Source: Paenibacillus phyllosphaerae | GTDB lineage: Bacteria; Bacillota; Bacilli; Paenibacillales; Paenibacillaceae | Assembly: GCF_014192105.1 (NCBI RefSeq) | Contig: NZ_JACHXK010000029.1 | Location: forward strand, 1-62,631 | Direction of reading: 5' to 3' | Length of the DNA stretch: 62,631 bases | Part shown: positions 15,560-23,778 of the stretch, in pieces | Position numbering within the stretch: position 1 is the stretch's first letter | Layout of the letters: the number at the start of each line of letters is the position of its first letter | Notes under the pieces: generated by a model | The model's input: only the letters and a program-made list of their open reading frames with translations | The model's database searches: none | What the model was told of the DNA's origin: nothing | Position numbers and translations under genes: made by a program

Positions 15560-16963
15560 ATGACATTGCATATTTACAATACGATGACCCGGGAGCTGGA
15601 GAAGTTCGTTCCGCTTGTGCAAGGCAAGGTGAGCATGTACGTGTGCGGACCTACGGTCTACGATTACATTCATATCGGGAACGCGCGGCCTGCCATCTTC
15701 TTCGATGTCGTTCGGCGTTATTTGGAAGCAAGCGACTATGAGGTCAATTATGTGGTGAACTTTACGGATGTGGACGACAAGCTGATCCGTAAGGCCGAGC
15801 AGCTCGGATCGACGGTCCCCGAAGTGGCCGAGCGCTTCATCGCAGCCTTCAATGAGAATATTGCCGGACTCGGCATTCATAAGGCATCGATCAATCCGCG
15901 CGTAACGGAGCATATTCCGGAAATTCTCGCGTTTATCGAGCAGCTGGTGAACACAGGCTATGCCTATGAAAGCGGCGGCGACGTGTATTATCGTACGAAC
16001 AAATTCACGGATTACGGTAAGCTGTCCCATCAGAACATGGATGAGCTGCAATTGGGCATACGGATCGAAGTCGATGAGCGCAAAGAGAACGGTCAGGACT
16101 TCGTGCTCTGGAAAGCCGCGAAGCCCGGCGAGATTGCCTGGGATAGCCCTTGGGGAGCGGGACGCCCGGGTTGGCATATCGAGTGCTCCGCGATGGCGCG
16201 CAAATATCTGGGCGATACGCTCGATATTCATGGCGGCGGCCAAGATTTGCAGTTCCCTCACCATGAATGCGAAGTCGCGCAATCGGAAGCCGTCACTGGC
16301 AAGCCGCTCGCGCGGTATTGGATGCACAACGGCTATATTAATATTAACAACGAGAAGATGTCCAAGTCGCTGGGCAACGGCATTACGGTCAATGAGCTGC
16401 TCAAACAGACCAAGCGCGAAGCGCTGCGTTATTTCATGCTGTCGAGCCATTACCGCAGTCCGCTCAACTTTAACGATGAGACGATCGCACAAGCCGAGAA
16501 CAGCGTGGAGCGGGTTGCCAACTGCTACGGTAACTTGAATCATCGGTTGTCGGTGGCAGGCAACGTGGCTGAAGAAGATTTCGGCGCGATCGAAGAGCGC
16601 GTCACGTCGATTATCGAGCAGTTCAGAGCGAAGATGGACGATGACTTCAACACGCCGGATGCGATCACGGCGTTGTTCGATCTGGTGAGCGAGGCCAATC
16701 AATATTTGCAGCGCCCCGTGGTAACGGTGGATGCTCTGCAACTGTTCCTGGGCGCTTTCGAAGCGATGGATAATGTGCTCGGATTGCTGCCGCAGGAAGA
16801 AGAAGGACTGCTCGATGCCGATATCGATGCGCTAATCGTCGAGCGTACTGAGGCGCGTCAGGCCAAGAACTGGGCGCGTGCGGATGAAATTCGCGATTTG
16901 CTGGCTGAACAGGGCATTGTGCTGGAAGATACGCCACAAGGCATTCGTTGGAAACGGAAATGA
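15560..16963 (+). CDS. cysS: CysS, cysteinyl-tRNA synthetase
   Basis: A 467-residue class I synthetase. Zinc-binding C29 (YVCGPTVYD), the HIGH box YIHIGNAR and the KMSKS loop (EKMSKSLGN near 268) are present, with further zinc ligands in IECSAM and PHHECEVAQ. The ATG eight bases after AAGGAG is preferred over a TTG one codon upstream. It lies 17 bp after cysE under the same T-box, so cysteine synthesis and charging rise together when tRNA-Cys is uncharged. It overlaps the following gene by an ATGA. Confidence 0.97.
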   Translation: MTLHIYNTMTRELEKFVPLVQGKVSMYVCGPTVYDYIHIGNARPAIFFDVVRRYLEASDYEVNYVVNFTDVDDKLIRKAEQLGSTVPEVAERFIAAFNENIAGLGIHKASINPRVTEHIPEILAFIEQLVNTGYAYESGGDVYYRTNKFTDYGKLSHQNMDELQLGIRIEVDERKENGQDFVLWKAAKPGEIAWDSPWGAGRPGWHIECSAMARKYLGDTLDIHGGGQDLQFPHHECEVAQSEAVTGKPLARYWMHNGYININNEKMSKSLGNGITVNELLKQTKREALRYFMLSSHYRSPLNFNDETIAQAENSVERVANCYGNLNHRLSVAGNVAEEDFGAIEERVTSIIEQFRAKMDDDFNTPDAITALFDLVSEANQYLQRPVVTVDALQLFLGAFEAMDNVLGLLPQEEEGLLDADIDALIVERTEARQAKNWARADEIRDLLAEQGIVLEDTPQGIRWKRK

Positions 16964-17439
16964 CAAGCAACATGAATAAGATGGAGCAACCGATGACGAT
17001 ATCGAACAATACAGGAATAATCGAAGGGCAGAACGCGGGCTTGTGGCAACACGAGCCTGCCAAATCCCCTAATTTGCTGAATCCAGTCGTGCTCGCCTAC
17101 ATGGGAGACGCGGTTTTCGAACTATTGGTCAGGCAATATTTGATTGCGCAGCCGAATCATAAGCCGCACCATTTGCATAAGCAAGCCACGCAATTCGTGT
17201 CTGCTAAAGCCCAGCGGATGCTGCTGGAGAAATGGACCCCGTTGCTAACGGAAGAAGAGGCGGATGTTGTGCGCAGAGGGCGCAATACCAAGTCGGGAAC
17301 GCCGCCCAAGAATGCCAATGTGGCGGATTACCGGCAGGCCACGGCGCTCGAGTGCCTGGTCGGATTTTTATACTACGGGAAACGAATCGACCGACTGCAG
17401 GAGTTGATGGCCGCAGGCTTTGCGGACCATAACGGCTAG
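16960..17439 (+). CDS. mrnC: MrnC, Mini-ribonuclease III
   Basis: An RNase III catalytic domain without an RNA-binding domain; in B. subtilis it trims the ends of 23S rRNA. Motifs are LAYMGDAVFELLVR (catalytic Asp/Glu), FVSAKAQ and RRGRNTKSGTPPKN. From the ATG overlapping the cysS stop it has 159 residues; an ATG at 16993 with a GGAG six bases ahead would give 148, nearer the usual 143. The first 35 residues are not conserved, so the shorter form is quite possible. Confidence 0.93.
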   Translation: MTSNMNKMEQPMTISNNTGIIEGQNAGLWQHEPAKSPNLLNPVVLAYMGDAVFELLVRQYLIAQPNHKPHHLHKQATQFVSAKAQRMLLEKWTPLLTEEEADVVRRGRNTKSGTPPKNANVADYRQATALECLVGFLYYGKRIDRLQELMAAGFADHNG

Positions 17440-17472
17440 CAGGAAGCGTTCATATATTAGGAGGAAGAAGCA

Positions 17473-18225
17473 ATGACAGAACGGGACGACTCACAAGAAT
17501 GGATTGCAGGCAAGCATCCCGTCATGGAAGCACTGCGCTCCGGCCGGGAAATCAATAAAATCTGGATGACGGAGCAGGCGTTGAAAGGAGCGGGTGCGCT
17601 CGTCGCGGAAGCGAAGAATGCGGGCGTTATCATTCAGACCGTAGACAAACGCAAGCTGGACCAACTGGTCAGCGATGTACCGCATCAGGGCGTGGTCGCA
17701 CAAGCGGCAGCGTATCAATACTATGAGGTGGAAGAGTTGATCGCGCGTGCCAAGGAAAGCGGCGAAACGCCGTTCTTCCTGCTGCTAGACGAAATCGAGG
17801 ATCCGCACAATCTCGGTTCCATTCTGCGGACGGCCGAGTGTACCGGCGTACATGGCGTCATTATCCCAAAACGCCGTTCTGCGGCGTTGACGGCAACAGT
17901 GGCCAAAATTTCGGCAGGAGCGGTGGAATATGTGCCTGTTGCGCGCGTGACAAATTTGGCCCAGACGATCGATAAGCTCAAAGAAGAAGGGATCTGGATT
18001 GCAGGTACGGATCTTTCTGCCAAAGAGGACGTCTACAGAGCCAACTTCGATCTGCCGTTGGGCGTCGTGATCGGCAACGAGGCCAAAGGCATCGGACGGC
18101 TTATCCGCGAGAAATGCGATTTTCTCATCAAATTGCCGATGTTCGGCCAGCTGAATTCTTTGAATGCGTCGGTAGCGGCGGGCGTACTGATGTACGAAGT
18201 GGTGCGGCAGCGGCGGAGCAGATAG
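17473..18225 (+). CDS. rlmB: RlmB-type 23S rRNA 2'-O-methyltransferase (SPOUT/TrmH family)
   Basis: A 250-residue protein. An N-terminal substrate-binding domain (about 10-80, with GKHPVMEALRSGREI) is followed by the knotted SPOUT domain: LDEIEDPHNLGSILRTAE (98-115), VIGNEAKGIG and the final LPMFGQLNSLNASVAAGVL, which bind S-adenosylmethionine. The family methylates G2251 in the 23S peptidyl-transferase loop; the B. subtilis YacO target is assumed to be similar. AGGAGGAAG precedes the ATG. rae1 begins on the next base after its stop. Confidence 0.94.
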   Translation: MTERDDSQEWIAGKHPVMEALRSGREINKIWMTEQALKGAGALVAEAKNAGVIIQTVDKRKLDQLVSDVPHQGVVAQAAAYQYYEVEELIARAKESGETPFFLLLDEIEDPHNLGSILRTAECTGVHGVIIPKRRSAALTATVAKISAGAVEYVPVARVTNLAQTIDKLKEEGIWIAGTDLSAKEDVYRANFDLPLGVVIGNEAKGIGRLIREKCDFLIKLPMFGQLNSLNASVAAGVLMYEVVRQRRSR

Positions 18226-18750
18226 ATGCAGCGGCGGGAAGATGTCCTGCTGGTTGATGGCTACAACATGATCGGCGCCTGGTCGATGCTGGCACGGCTG
18301 AAGGATACGAATCTGGAGGAAGCGCGGGACAAGCTGCTTGAGATGCTCGCGGATTATCAAGGTTTTACCGGGATGGAAGTGATCGTCGTGTTCGACGCGC
18401 ACCAAGTACCCGGTACGGGAGCAACCTTCAAGCAGCACCGTATCACGGTCGTCTATACGAAGGAAAAAGAGACCGCGGATGCCTGCATCGAGCGGCTTGC
18501 ATTGGAGAAGAGGAAGCGCAGCCGCCAAATCTATGTCGCGACGAATGACTTGGTGGAGCAGCATGTCGCGTTCGGCCAAGGAGCGCTCCGGGTAACCGCG
18601 CGCGAGTTGCTGACGGATATCCAGCAGAACCGCAAAAGCATTGAAAAAGCGCTTGAACGACCGCCTAGCCAGGTGCGCAATGAACTCGACAACAACTTGA
18701 AGATGGATGTCCGCATGAAACTCGAAAAGATGCGTCGAGGCGAACAATGA
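18226..18750 (+). CDS. rae1: Rae1 (YacP), ribosome-associated mRNA endonuclease
   Basis: A 174-residue NYN/PIN-like nuclease domain. Acidic residues expected at the active site are in LLVDGYNMIGAW (D11), VVFDAHQV and KEKETADACIERL, with VATNDLVEQ near 105-112. B. subtilis Rae1 enters the ribosomal A site and cuts mRNA during translation. Its ATG follows the rlmB TAG with no gap, so it probably relies on translational coupling. The C-terminal 40 residues are charged and helical. Confidence 0.93.
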   Translation: MQRREDVLLVDGYNMIGAWSMLARLKDTNLEEARDKLLEMLADYQGFTGMEVIVVFDAHQVPGTGATFKQHRITVVYTKEKETADACIERLALEKRKRSRQIYVATNDLVEQHVAFGQGALRVTARELLTDIQQNRKSIEKALERPPSQVRNELDNNLKMDVRMKLEKMRRGEQ

Positions 18751-18865
18751 AACATTTGGAATCATATGTTAGGAATGTGTGAATATCTCTTACTTCGAAG
18801 CAACATAAGGGTCCGGTTTATCCCATTTTTACTAGATTATAAACGCCGAAACGGCCTGATCTGCA

Positions 18866-18895
18866 TTGACGGTGCTAGGTTACATAATGTATACT
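18866..18895 (+). promoter_or_regulatory. Candidate promoter for sigH
   Basis: TTGACG and TATACT are 18 bases apart inside the 290-base gap before sigH. A second TATAAT at 18993-18998 has a poor -35 (TTATCG, 17 bases). A small CTGCG/CGCAG hairpin lies near 18963-18978. Control by AbrB is known in B. subtilis but I cannot recognise an AbrB site by eye. Confidence 0.5.
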
Positions 18896-19040
18896 GAGGC
18901 TATGTCTTTTGGCAGGTTGGTCTTGACTCTATCGTATGATTGACGAGAGGGATGACAGGCGTCTGCGGGTTATCGCAGGTCTTCGTTCCTAGTATAATAG
19001 TTATTTGCATTGCACGCCTTTCGAACCGGAGGGATTGTTC

Positions 19041-19691
19041 GTGAGCATCGACCTCAAAGAGTGGAAAACGCTGGACTATGACTGCAGAACGGACGAAGAT
19101 ATAGTAGAAGCGGTTCGTGAAGGTGATGGCGAAGCGCTGGAATATTTGATCAATAAATATAAGAATTTCGTCCGGGCTAAAGCTCGCTCCTATTTCCTCA
19201 TCGGGGCCGACCGCGAAGATATCGTGCAAGAGGGCATGATTGGTCTTTACAAGGCGATTCGGGATTTCAAAGGAGACAAGCTTGCGTCATTCAAGGCGTT
19301 TGCGGAGCTTTGTATTACCAGACAGATTATAACCGCGATTAAGACGGCTACCAGGCAGAAGCACATTCCGCTTAATTCGTATGTGTCGCTGGACAAGCCG
19401 ATTTATGATGAAGACTCGGATCGTACGCTGCTGGACGTCATCTGCGGTACGCGTGTATCGGATCCGGAAGAGTTGATTATTAATCAAGAAGAGTTCGTTG
19501 GCCTCGAAGATAAGATGTCGGAGATTTTGAGCGATCTGGAGCGTAAGGTTCTGATGCTCTATTTGGACGGGCGTTCTTATCAGGAAATAGCCGTCGATCT
19601 GGATCGGCACGTCAAGTCGATCGACAATGCGCTCCAGCGCGTGAAGCGCAAGTTGGAACGCTATCTGGAAGTTCGTAATATTAGCGGCTAG
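19041..19691 (+). CDS. sigH: SigH (Spo0H), sigma factor of the early sporulation transition
   Basis: A 216-residue sigma-70 family protein, near B. subtilis SigH (218). Region 2 shows ALEYLINKYKNFVRAKARSY and DREDIVQEGMIGLYKAIRDF (core binding and -10 recognition); region 4 has the C-terminal helix-turn-helix SYQEIAVDLDRHVKSIDNAL. It directs transition-phase genes such as spo0A and kinA. I choose the GTG seven bases after GGAGGG; a TTG two codons upstream or at 19005 is less well placed. It is a single gene closed by a strong terminator. Confidence 0.96.
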   Translation: MSIDLKEWKTLDYDCRTDEDIVEAVREGDGEALEYLINKYKNFVRAKARSYFLIGADREDIVQEGMIGLYKAIRDFKGDKLASFKAFAELCITRQIITAIKTATRQKHIPLNSYVSLDKPIYDEDSDRTLLDVICGTRVSDPEELIINQEEFVGLEDKMSEILSDLERKVLMLYLDGRSYQEIAVDLDRHVKSIDNALQRVKRKLERYLEVRNISG

Positions 19692-19706
19692 ACTGTTGCA
19701 CTGATT

Positions 19707-19731
19707 AAGAGCCTCATAGGCTCTTTTTTTA
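19707..19731 (+). terminator. sigH terminator
   Basis: AAGAGCC/GGCTCTT with a TCATA loop runs into seven T. It isolates sigH from the rpmG-secE-nusG transcript. Confidence 0.92.
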
Positions 19732-19900
19732 TTGGCAAGCCGATGCGCAGGTTTGGATTTCTAGAAATTGGCCGATACTGAGAAATGCCAATAAGGATGG
19801 TTCTGATGAGAGCCGGAAATTCAGGCGTTACGCGGGTTTGAGGCCTAGGTGAACGACAAGGGAGTACCCGAAACCACGCAGAGCGGAGACAGTTTAATCG
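19732..19900. other. Intergenic stretch between sigH and the rpmG promoter
   Basis: About 170 bases with no gene, tRNA or repeat that I can support. GC-rich patches near 19820-19880 could pair weakly (GCGGGTTT with AAACCACGC), but without a T run or conserved motif I assign nothing. Confidence 0.5.
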
Positions 19901-19928
19901 TTGACACTGTGCTATCGCTTGTGATAAA
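19901..19928 (+). promoter_or_regulatory. Sigma-A promoter of rpmG-secE-nusG
   Basis: A perfect TTGACA and GATAAA are 16 bases apart with TGT before the -10 (extended -10). The start point would be near 19936, giving a leader of about 210 bases before rpmG. Confidence 0.8.
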
Positions 19929-19934
19929 GTGTTT

Positions 19935-20147
19935 TGAGTAGCCCTAAATAGGTGTTTATTTATGATGGGTTTTTGAATCAGTCCTTGCTGTTCCTGATGA
20001 TTGATGCTTGACCCCATATGAGAGCATCGCTTTTAGGTTAGAGTAACGGCTTTCTTTCCGGTGAATAAACCTACCTTTTATCACAGCTTTGTAGTTTGGA
20101 GCTTGATTTGGGGTTTATGTCAATTGCTAGCTCAGGAGGTGTACCGC
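19935..20147 (+). promoter_or_regulatory. Long structured leader of rpmG-secE-nusG
   Basis: Three inverted repeats are visible. (a) CCC-TAAATA/TATTTA-GGG at 19942-19969, followed by TTTTT, resembles an early attenuator. (b) GATGCT/AGCATC at 20003-20028. (c) TAGGTT/AACCTA at 20034-20073 with an inner CGG/CCG. No known leader family is recognised. The rpmG ribosome site (AGGAGGTG) follows at the end. Confidence 0.5.
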
Positions 20148-20297
20148 ATGCGGGTTATTATTACGTTGGCTTGCACGAACTGCAAACAAAGGAACTACGC
20201 GAGCTCCAAAAACAAACGCAATCATCCGGACCGCATCGAGATGAAGAAGTTTTGCAAGTTCTGTAACGAGCATACTCCTCATCGCGAAACGAGATAG
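20148..20297 (+). CDS. rpmG: Ribosomal protein L33 (zinc-binding form)
   Basis: A 49-residue protein of the large subunit near the E site. It is the zinc (C+) type: CTNC and CKFC pairs hold the metal. Zinc-free paralogues usually exist elsewhere in Bacilli and replace it in zinc starvation. The ATG follows AGGAGGTGTACCGC; an upstream in-frame ATG at 20061 lies in the leader without a site. It heads the rpmG-secE-nusG operon. Confidence 0.97.
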   Translation: MRVIITLACTNCKQRNYASSKNKRNHPDRIEMKKFCKFCNEHTPHRETR

Positions 20298-20314
20298 GAC
20301 CTGGAGGTGTTGAC

Positions 20315-20524
20315 ATGGCATTTCTAGCTAGGATGAAGCAAAGCTTCGGGTCGACGTTCTCCTTCTTCTCCGACAGCTTCGCAGAACTGAAGAAGGTTCG
20401 CTGGCCGAGCCGTAAAGAGCTGACAAGCTATACGCTTGTAGTGCTTGTTACGATCGTGCTAGTAACGATTTACTTCTGGGTTCTTGACATCGGTATCTCC
20501 GAATTGGTCGAACTGATTGTGTAA
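20315..20524 (+). CDS. secE: SecE, preprotein translocase subunit
   Basis: A 69-residue protein of the short Gram-positive type with one membrane helix (TLVVLVTIVLVTIYFWVLDI, about 45-64) preceded by the conserved amphipathic FFSDSFAELKKVRWPSRKEL. It clamps SecY in the SecYEG channel. GGAGGTG is five bases before the ATG. It lies between rpmG and nusG as in most bacteria. Confidence 0.96.
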   Translation: MAFLARMKQSFGSTFSFFSDSFAELKKVRWPSRKELTSYTLVVLVTIVLVTIYFWVLDIGISELVELIV

Positions 20525-20547
20525 GAAGGGTCCGAGGGTGGCTTGTT

Positions 20548-21081
20548 ATGGAAAAAAGATGGTATGTAGTTCATACTTACTCTGGGTATGAGAATAAAGT
20601 CAAAGCGAATCTTGAACGTCGCGTAGAATCGATGGGCATGGAAGACAAAATCTTCCGCGTGCTCGTGCCGATGGAGGAAGAAGTGGTAAACAAAGACGGG
20701 AAGAAGAAAACCGTCATGCGTAAAGTTTACCCTGGATATGTCCTTGTCGAGATGATACAGACGGATGATTCGTGGTACGTTGTTCGTAATACGCCGGGCG
20801 TGACAGGTTTTGTCGGATCCACGGGATCCGGATCGAAGCCTACTCCATTGCTGCCTGAGGAAGTAGATCAAATCCTCAAGCATATGGGAATGGAGGAGCC
20901 GAAACCGAAGATCGAATTCGATCTGAAGGAAACGGTTCGTGTCATGGTAGGTCCTTTTGCCAATTTTGTTGGCACGGTCGAAGAGATCTTGCTGGATAAG
21001 AGCAAACTCAAAGTTCATGTCAATATGTTTGGCCGGGAAACACCACTTGAGCTTGATTATACTCAGGTGGAGAAGATATAA
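20548..21081 (+). CDS. nusG: NusG, transcription elongation/termination factor
   Basis: A 177-residue protein with the NGN domain (start EKRWYVVHTYSGYENKVK) that binds the RNA polymerase clamp, and a C-terminal KOW domain (VRVMVGPFANFVGTVEEI). It stimulates pausing in Bacilli and can link polymerase to ribosome or Rho. Length is as in B. subtilis. The ribosome site GAGGGTGG is six bases from the ATG. Ribosomal genes rplK onward follow after 94 bp. Confidence 0.98.
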   Translation: MEKRWYVVHTYSGYENKVKANLERRVESMGMEDKIFRVLVPMEEEVVNKDGKKKTVMRKVYPGYVLVEMIQTDDSWYVVRNTPGVTGFVGSTGSGSKPTPLLPEEVDQILKHMGMEEPKPKIEFDLKETVRVMVGPFANFVGTVEEILLDKSKLKVHVNMFGRETPLELDYTQVEKI

Positions 21082-21175
21082 TTGTCGTTTGTAAGGTCTG
21101 ATTGGTCTCCGATTAGATCACAGCTATGGATTGATTTCCTTGCTGAACGATTATTCCGTCAAGGGGGTGTACAAC

Positions 21176-21601
21176 ATGGCAAAGAAAGTCATCAAGTTGG
21201 TTAAACTGCAAGTTCCAGCGGGTAAAGCGAATCCGGCTCCGCCGATCGGTCCAGCCCTGGGTCAAGCAGGTGTAAACATCATGGCGTTTTGTAAAGAGTT
21301 CAACGCTCGTACTGCAGATCAAGCGGGTCTTATTATCCCGGTTGTTATCACTGTATTCGAAGACCGTTCCTTTACTTTCGAAACAAAAACGCCTCCGGCA
21401 GCTGTTCTCCTTCGCGTTGCTGCGAAGATCGAGAAAGGTTCCGGCGAACCAAACAAGAAGAAAGTTGCTACCGTTAAGCGTTCGACAGTTCGCGAAATCG
21501 CGGAGCAAAAGATGCCTGACCTTAACGCAGCTTCCGTTGAATCGGCAATGCGTATGATCGAAGGCACAGCTCGCAGCATGGGCGTAGTAATCGAAGACTA
21601 A
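21176..21601 (+). CDS. rplK: Ribosomal protein L11
   Basis: A 141-residue protein, the standard length. It binds the GTPase-associated region of 23S rRNA with L10; the proline-rich PAGKANPAPPIGPALGQAGVN (about 19-39) is the thiostrepton-contacting segment and has no obvious change. The ATG follows AAGGGGGTG. The open frame extends 15 codons upstream but without a site. Confidence 0.98.
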   Translation: MAKKVIKLVKLQVPAGKANPAPPIGPALGQAGVNIMAFCKEFNARTADQAGLIIPVVITVFEDRSFTFETKTPPAAVLLRVAAKIEKGSGEPNKKKVATVKRSTVREIAEQKMPDLNAASVESAMRMIEGTARSMGVVIED

Positions 21602-21738
21602 TTCGATCACTCGACTATCTGTGAAGGGCACGCCTGAGTGCGTTGCCTGACAATGCGGTCTATGGCCGCGTTGCGTGGGAGGATCTCTTTTTCGTAAAGA
21701 GTTTTTCCGTTAAAACCACATAAGGAGGAGCATTTCAA
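21602..21738 (+). promoter_or_regulatory. rplK-rplA spacer with two hairpins
   Basis: CAATGCGG/CCGCGTTG (21651-21673, one G-T pair) forms a firm hairpin. CTCTTT/AAAGAG with a TTCGT loop at 21685-21701 is followed by TTTTT. The second has terminator form but a weak stem. L1 controls this operon in other bacteria; whether either hairpin is an L1 site is not known. Confidence 0.5.
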
Positions 21739-22431
21739 ATGCCTAAACACGGTAAGAAATACCAAGAAGCTGCGAAGCTGATCAACAGCGAAGCAGTTTA
21801 CGAAGCGCCAGAAGCAATTGAACTGGTGAAAAAAGCCGCAACTGCAAAATTCGACGAGACTGTCGAAGTTGCTGTTCGTCTGGGTGTAGACCCTAAGAAA
21901 CAAGACCAAGCTGTTCGTGGTGTCGTTGTACTTCCACACGGTACTGGTAAAACTAAACGCGTACTCGTTTTCGCAAAAGGCGAAAAAGCCAAAGAAGCGG
22001 AAGCAGCGGGCGCGGATTATGTTGGCGATGCTGACGTAATCAACAAAATCCAACAAGGCTGGTTCGAGTTCGACGTTTGCGTCGCTACACCGGACATGAT
22101 GGCTGAAGTTGGTAAACTGGGACGTATTCTCGGTGGTAAAGGTCTCATGCCGAACCCTAAAGCGGGTACTGTAACGTTCGACGTTACTAAAGCGGTTCAA
22201 GAGATCAAAGCCGGTAAAATCGAGTACCGTCTTGACCGTGCAGGTCAAATCCACGCTCCAATCGGTAAAGTATCCTTCGACGCAGAGAAACTGAGCGAGA
22301 ACCTCAAAACGCTTATCGACGCGCTGAACCGTGCTAAACCAGCTGCAGCTAAAGGGGTTTACCTGAAAGGTATCGCAGTATCCTCGACTATGGGTCCAAG
22401 CGCGCGTGTGAACGCAGCTTCGTTCCGTTAA
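21739..22431 (+). CDS. rplA: Ribosomal protein L1
   Basis: A 230-residue two-domain protein of the L1 stalk, near the E site, matching family length. Conserved segments are KHGKKYQEAAKLI at the N-terminus, the GRILGGKGLMPNPKAGTVT hinge region and the C-terminal SSTMGPSARV. AAGGAGGAG is eight bases before the ATG. In many bacteria L1 also represses its own operon. Confidence 0.98.
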   Translation: MPKHGKKYQEAAKLINSEAVYEAPEAIELVKKAATAKFDETVEVAVRLGVDPKKQDQAVRGVVVLPHGTGKTKRVLVFAKGEKAKEAEAAGADYVGDADVINKIQQGWFEFDVCVATPDMMAEVGKLGRILGGKGLMPNPKAGTVTFDVTKAVQEIKAGKIEYRLDRAGQIHAPIGKVSFDAEKLSENLKTLIDALNRAKPAAAKGVYLKGIAVSSTMGPSARVNAASFR

Positions 22432-22681
22432 GGGATACCGTAACTAACATTCGAATATGCATACCGTAGACAGTAGGTGCCTTAAACGGGCTTAATTTCC
22501 TACCGAGGTGTTATGATAAAGTGTTTGTGCTGTAATCTTGCCGTTCTGGCAATGAAGACAATGAACAGACCATCATGGCCTTCGCTACAACGTTTGAAGC
22601 GGAGGCCTTTCTCATGCATCGAGGAAGCAGGAATTTGTCGAAAACACGGGATGCCTCACAATAATACAGGAGGTGTACAGT
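22432..22681 (+). promoter_or_regulatory. L10 leader with attenuator upstream of rplJ-rplL
   Basis: The segment ACCGTAGACAGTAGGTGCC...CCTACCGAGG at about 22463-22510 matches what I know of the Firmicute L10-leader RNA, which binds the L10(L12)4 complex. Downstream, GGCCTTCGCT/AGCGGAGGCC (22578-22607) followed by TTTCTC forms a terminator. The layout fits feedback by attenuation: excess L10 favours the terminator. Confidence 0.8.
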
Positions 22682-23179
22682 TTGGCAAACGCAAATATCA
22701 TCCAAGGCAAACAACAAGCCGTTGATGAGATTACGTCGAAACTGCGCGAGAGCGCTGCTACTGTAGTAGCAGACTACCGCGGTCTGAACGTTGCGCAAGT
22801 AACCGAGCTCCGTAAACAGCTGCGCGAAGCAGGCGTTGAGTTTCAAGTATTGAAAAACTCGCTTATTCGCCGCGCTACAGCGAACGCTGAGCTTACGCAA
22901 TTGGACGAAGTACTGACGGGTCCAACAGCTGTCGCATTCAGTAAAGATGATGCCGTAGCACCGGCAAAAATCTTGAACGATTTCGCGAAAAAGAATGATG
23001 CGCTGAAATTGAAAGGTGCCGTTGTAGAAGGTAACATCTACAATGCTGACCAAATCAAAGCACTGGCAGAACTTCCATCCCGCGATGGCTTGCTCTCCAT
23101 GCTCCTCAGCGTACTCCAAGCTCCTATGCGCAACTTCGCCCTTGCGGTTAAAGCTGTTGCAGAGAAGCAAGAAGCTTAA
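22682..23179 (+). CDS. rplJ: Ribosomal protein L10
   Basis: A 165-residue base of the L12 stalk. It starts at TTG (MANANIIQGKQQ) seven bases after AGGAGGTG, as the family N-terminus demands; a GTG at 22673 overlaps the site. The C-terminal helix (LLSMLLSVLQAPMRNFALAVKAVAE) anchors L12 dimers. It is controlled by the leader just upstream and precedes rplL by 75 bp. Confidence 0.97.
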   Translation: MANANIIQGKQQAVDEITSKLRESAATVVADYRGLNVAQVTELRKQLREAGVEFQVLKNSLIRRATANAELTQLDEVLTGPTAVAFSKDDAVAPAKILNDFAKKNDALKLKGAVVEGNIYNADQIKALAELPSRDGLLSMLLSVLQAPMRNFALAVKAVAEKQEA

Positions 23180-23254
23180 GCAATTCGATCGTCGCCGGGC
23201 TATATCGGCCTGCGCTTAAAAACTAACTAAAACCAAATTTATGGAGGTTCAACC

Positions 23255-23614
23255 ATGAGCAAAGAGCAAATCTTGGAAGCCATCAAAGGCATGAACGTTC
23301 TCGAACTGAACGATCTCGTTAAAGCAATCGAAGAAGAATTCGGCGTAACAGCTGCTGCACCAGTTGCAGTTGTAGCTGGCGGCGCAGCTGCTGAAGCTGA
23401 GCAAACTGAATTCGACGTAATCCTCAACAACGCTGGTGCTTCCAAAATCAACGTTATCAAAGTTGTTCGCGAAATCACTGGTCTTGGTCTGAAAGAAGCA
23501 AAAGACCTGGTAGACAACGCTCCAAAAGCACTGAAAGAAAAAGTAAGCAAAGAAGAAGCAGAAGCTGTAAAAGCGAAACTCGAAGAAGCAGGCGCTTCCG
23601 TAGAAGTGAAGTAA
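23255..23614 (+). CDS. rplL: Ribosomal protein L7/L12
   Basis: A 119-residue protein present in several copies on the stalk, recruiting translation GTPases. The N-terminal dimerisation helices (about 1-30), an Ala/Val-rich hinge (about 34-52, AAAPVAVVAGGAAAEAE) and the compact C-terminal domain (KVVREITGLGLKEAKDLVD) are clear. GGAGG precedes the ATG. A strong terminator follows. Confidence 0.98.
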   Translation: MSKEQILEAIKGMNVLELNDLVKAIEEEFGVTAAAPVAVVAGGAAAEAEQTEFDVILNNAGASKINVIKVVREITGLGLKEAKDLVDNAPKALKEKVSKEEAEAVKAKLEEAGASVEVK

Positions 23615-23631
23615 TAGCTGCTTTTTGCATG

Positions 23632-23675
23632 GCGAACCCCTTGAAGCTTATGGCCTCAGGGGGTTCGCTTTTATT
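23632..23675 (+). terminator. Terminator after rplL
   Basis: A nine-base stem GCGAACCCC/GGGGTTCGC with a 19-base loop is followed by TTTTATT. It should reduce read-through from the very highly expressed rplJL genes into the methyltransferase and rpoB. Confidence 0.88.
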
Positions 23676-23778
23676 CCTAGCCCGATCGCAGCGATAAACC
23701 TTCGCCATATCACGATGCTAGGCGTCTTTGTTACGACGAATGTTTATCGTTTCGACCCTGCCAGAGAGGAGGCTTCGC

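Noticed and set aside
19740..19900. Possible non-coding RNA or tRNA remnant between sigH and the rpmG promoter
   Set aside because: No T-loop (GGTTCRAATCC) or acceptor stem was found, and the weak pairing is not above chance.
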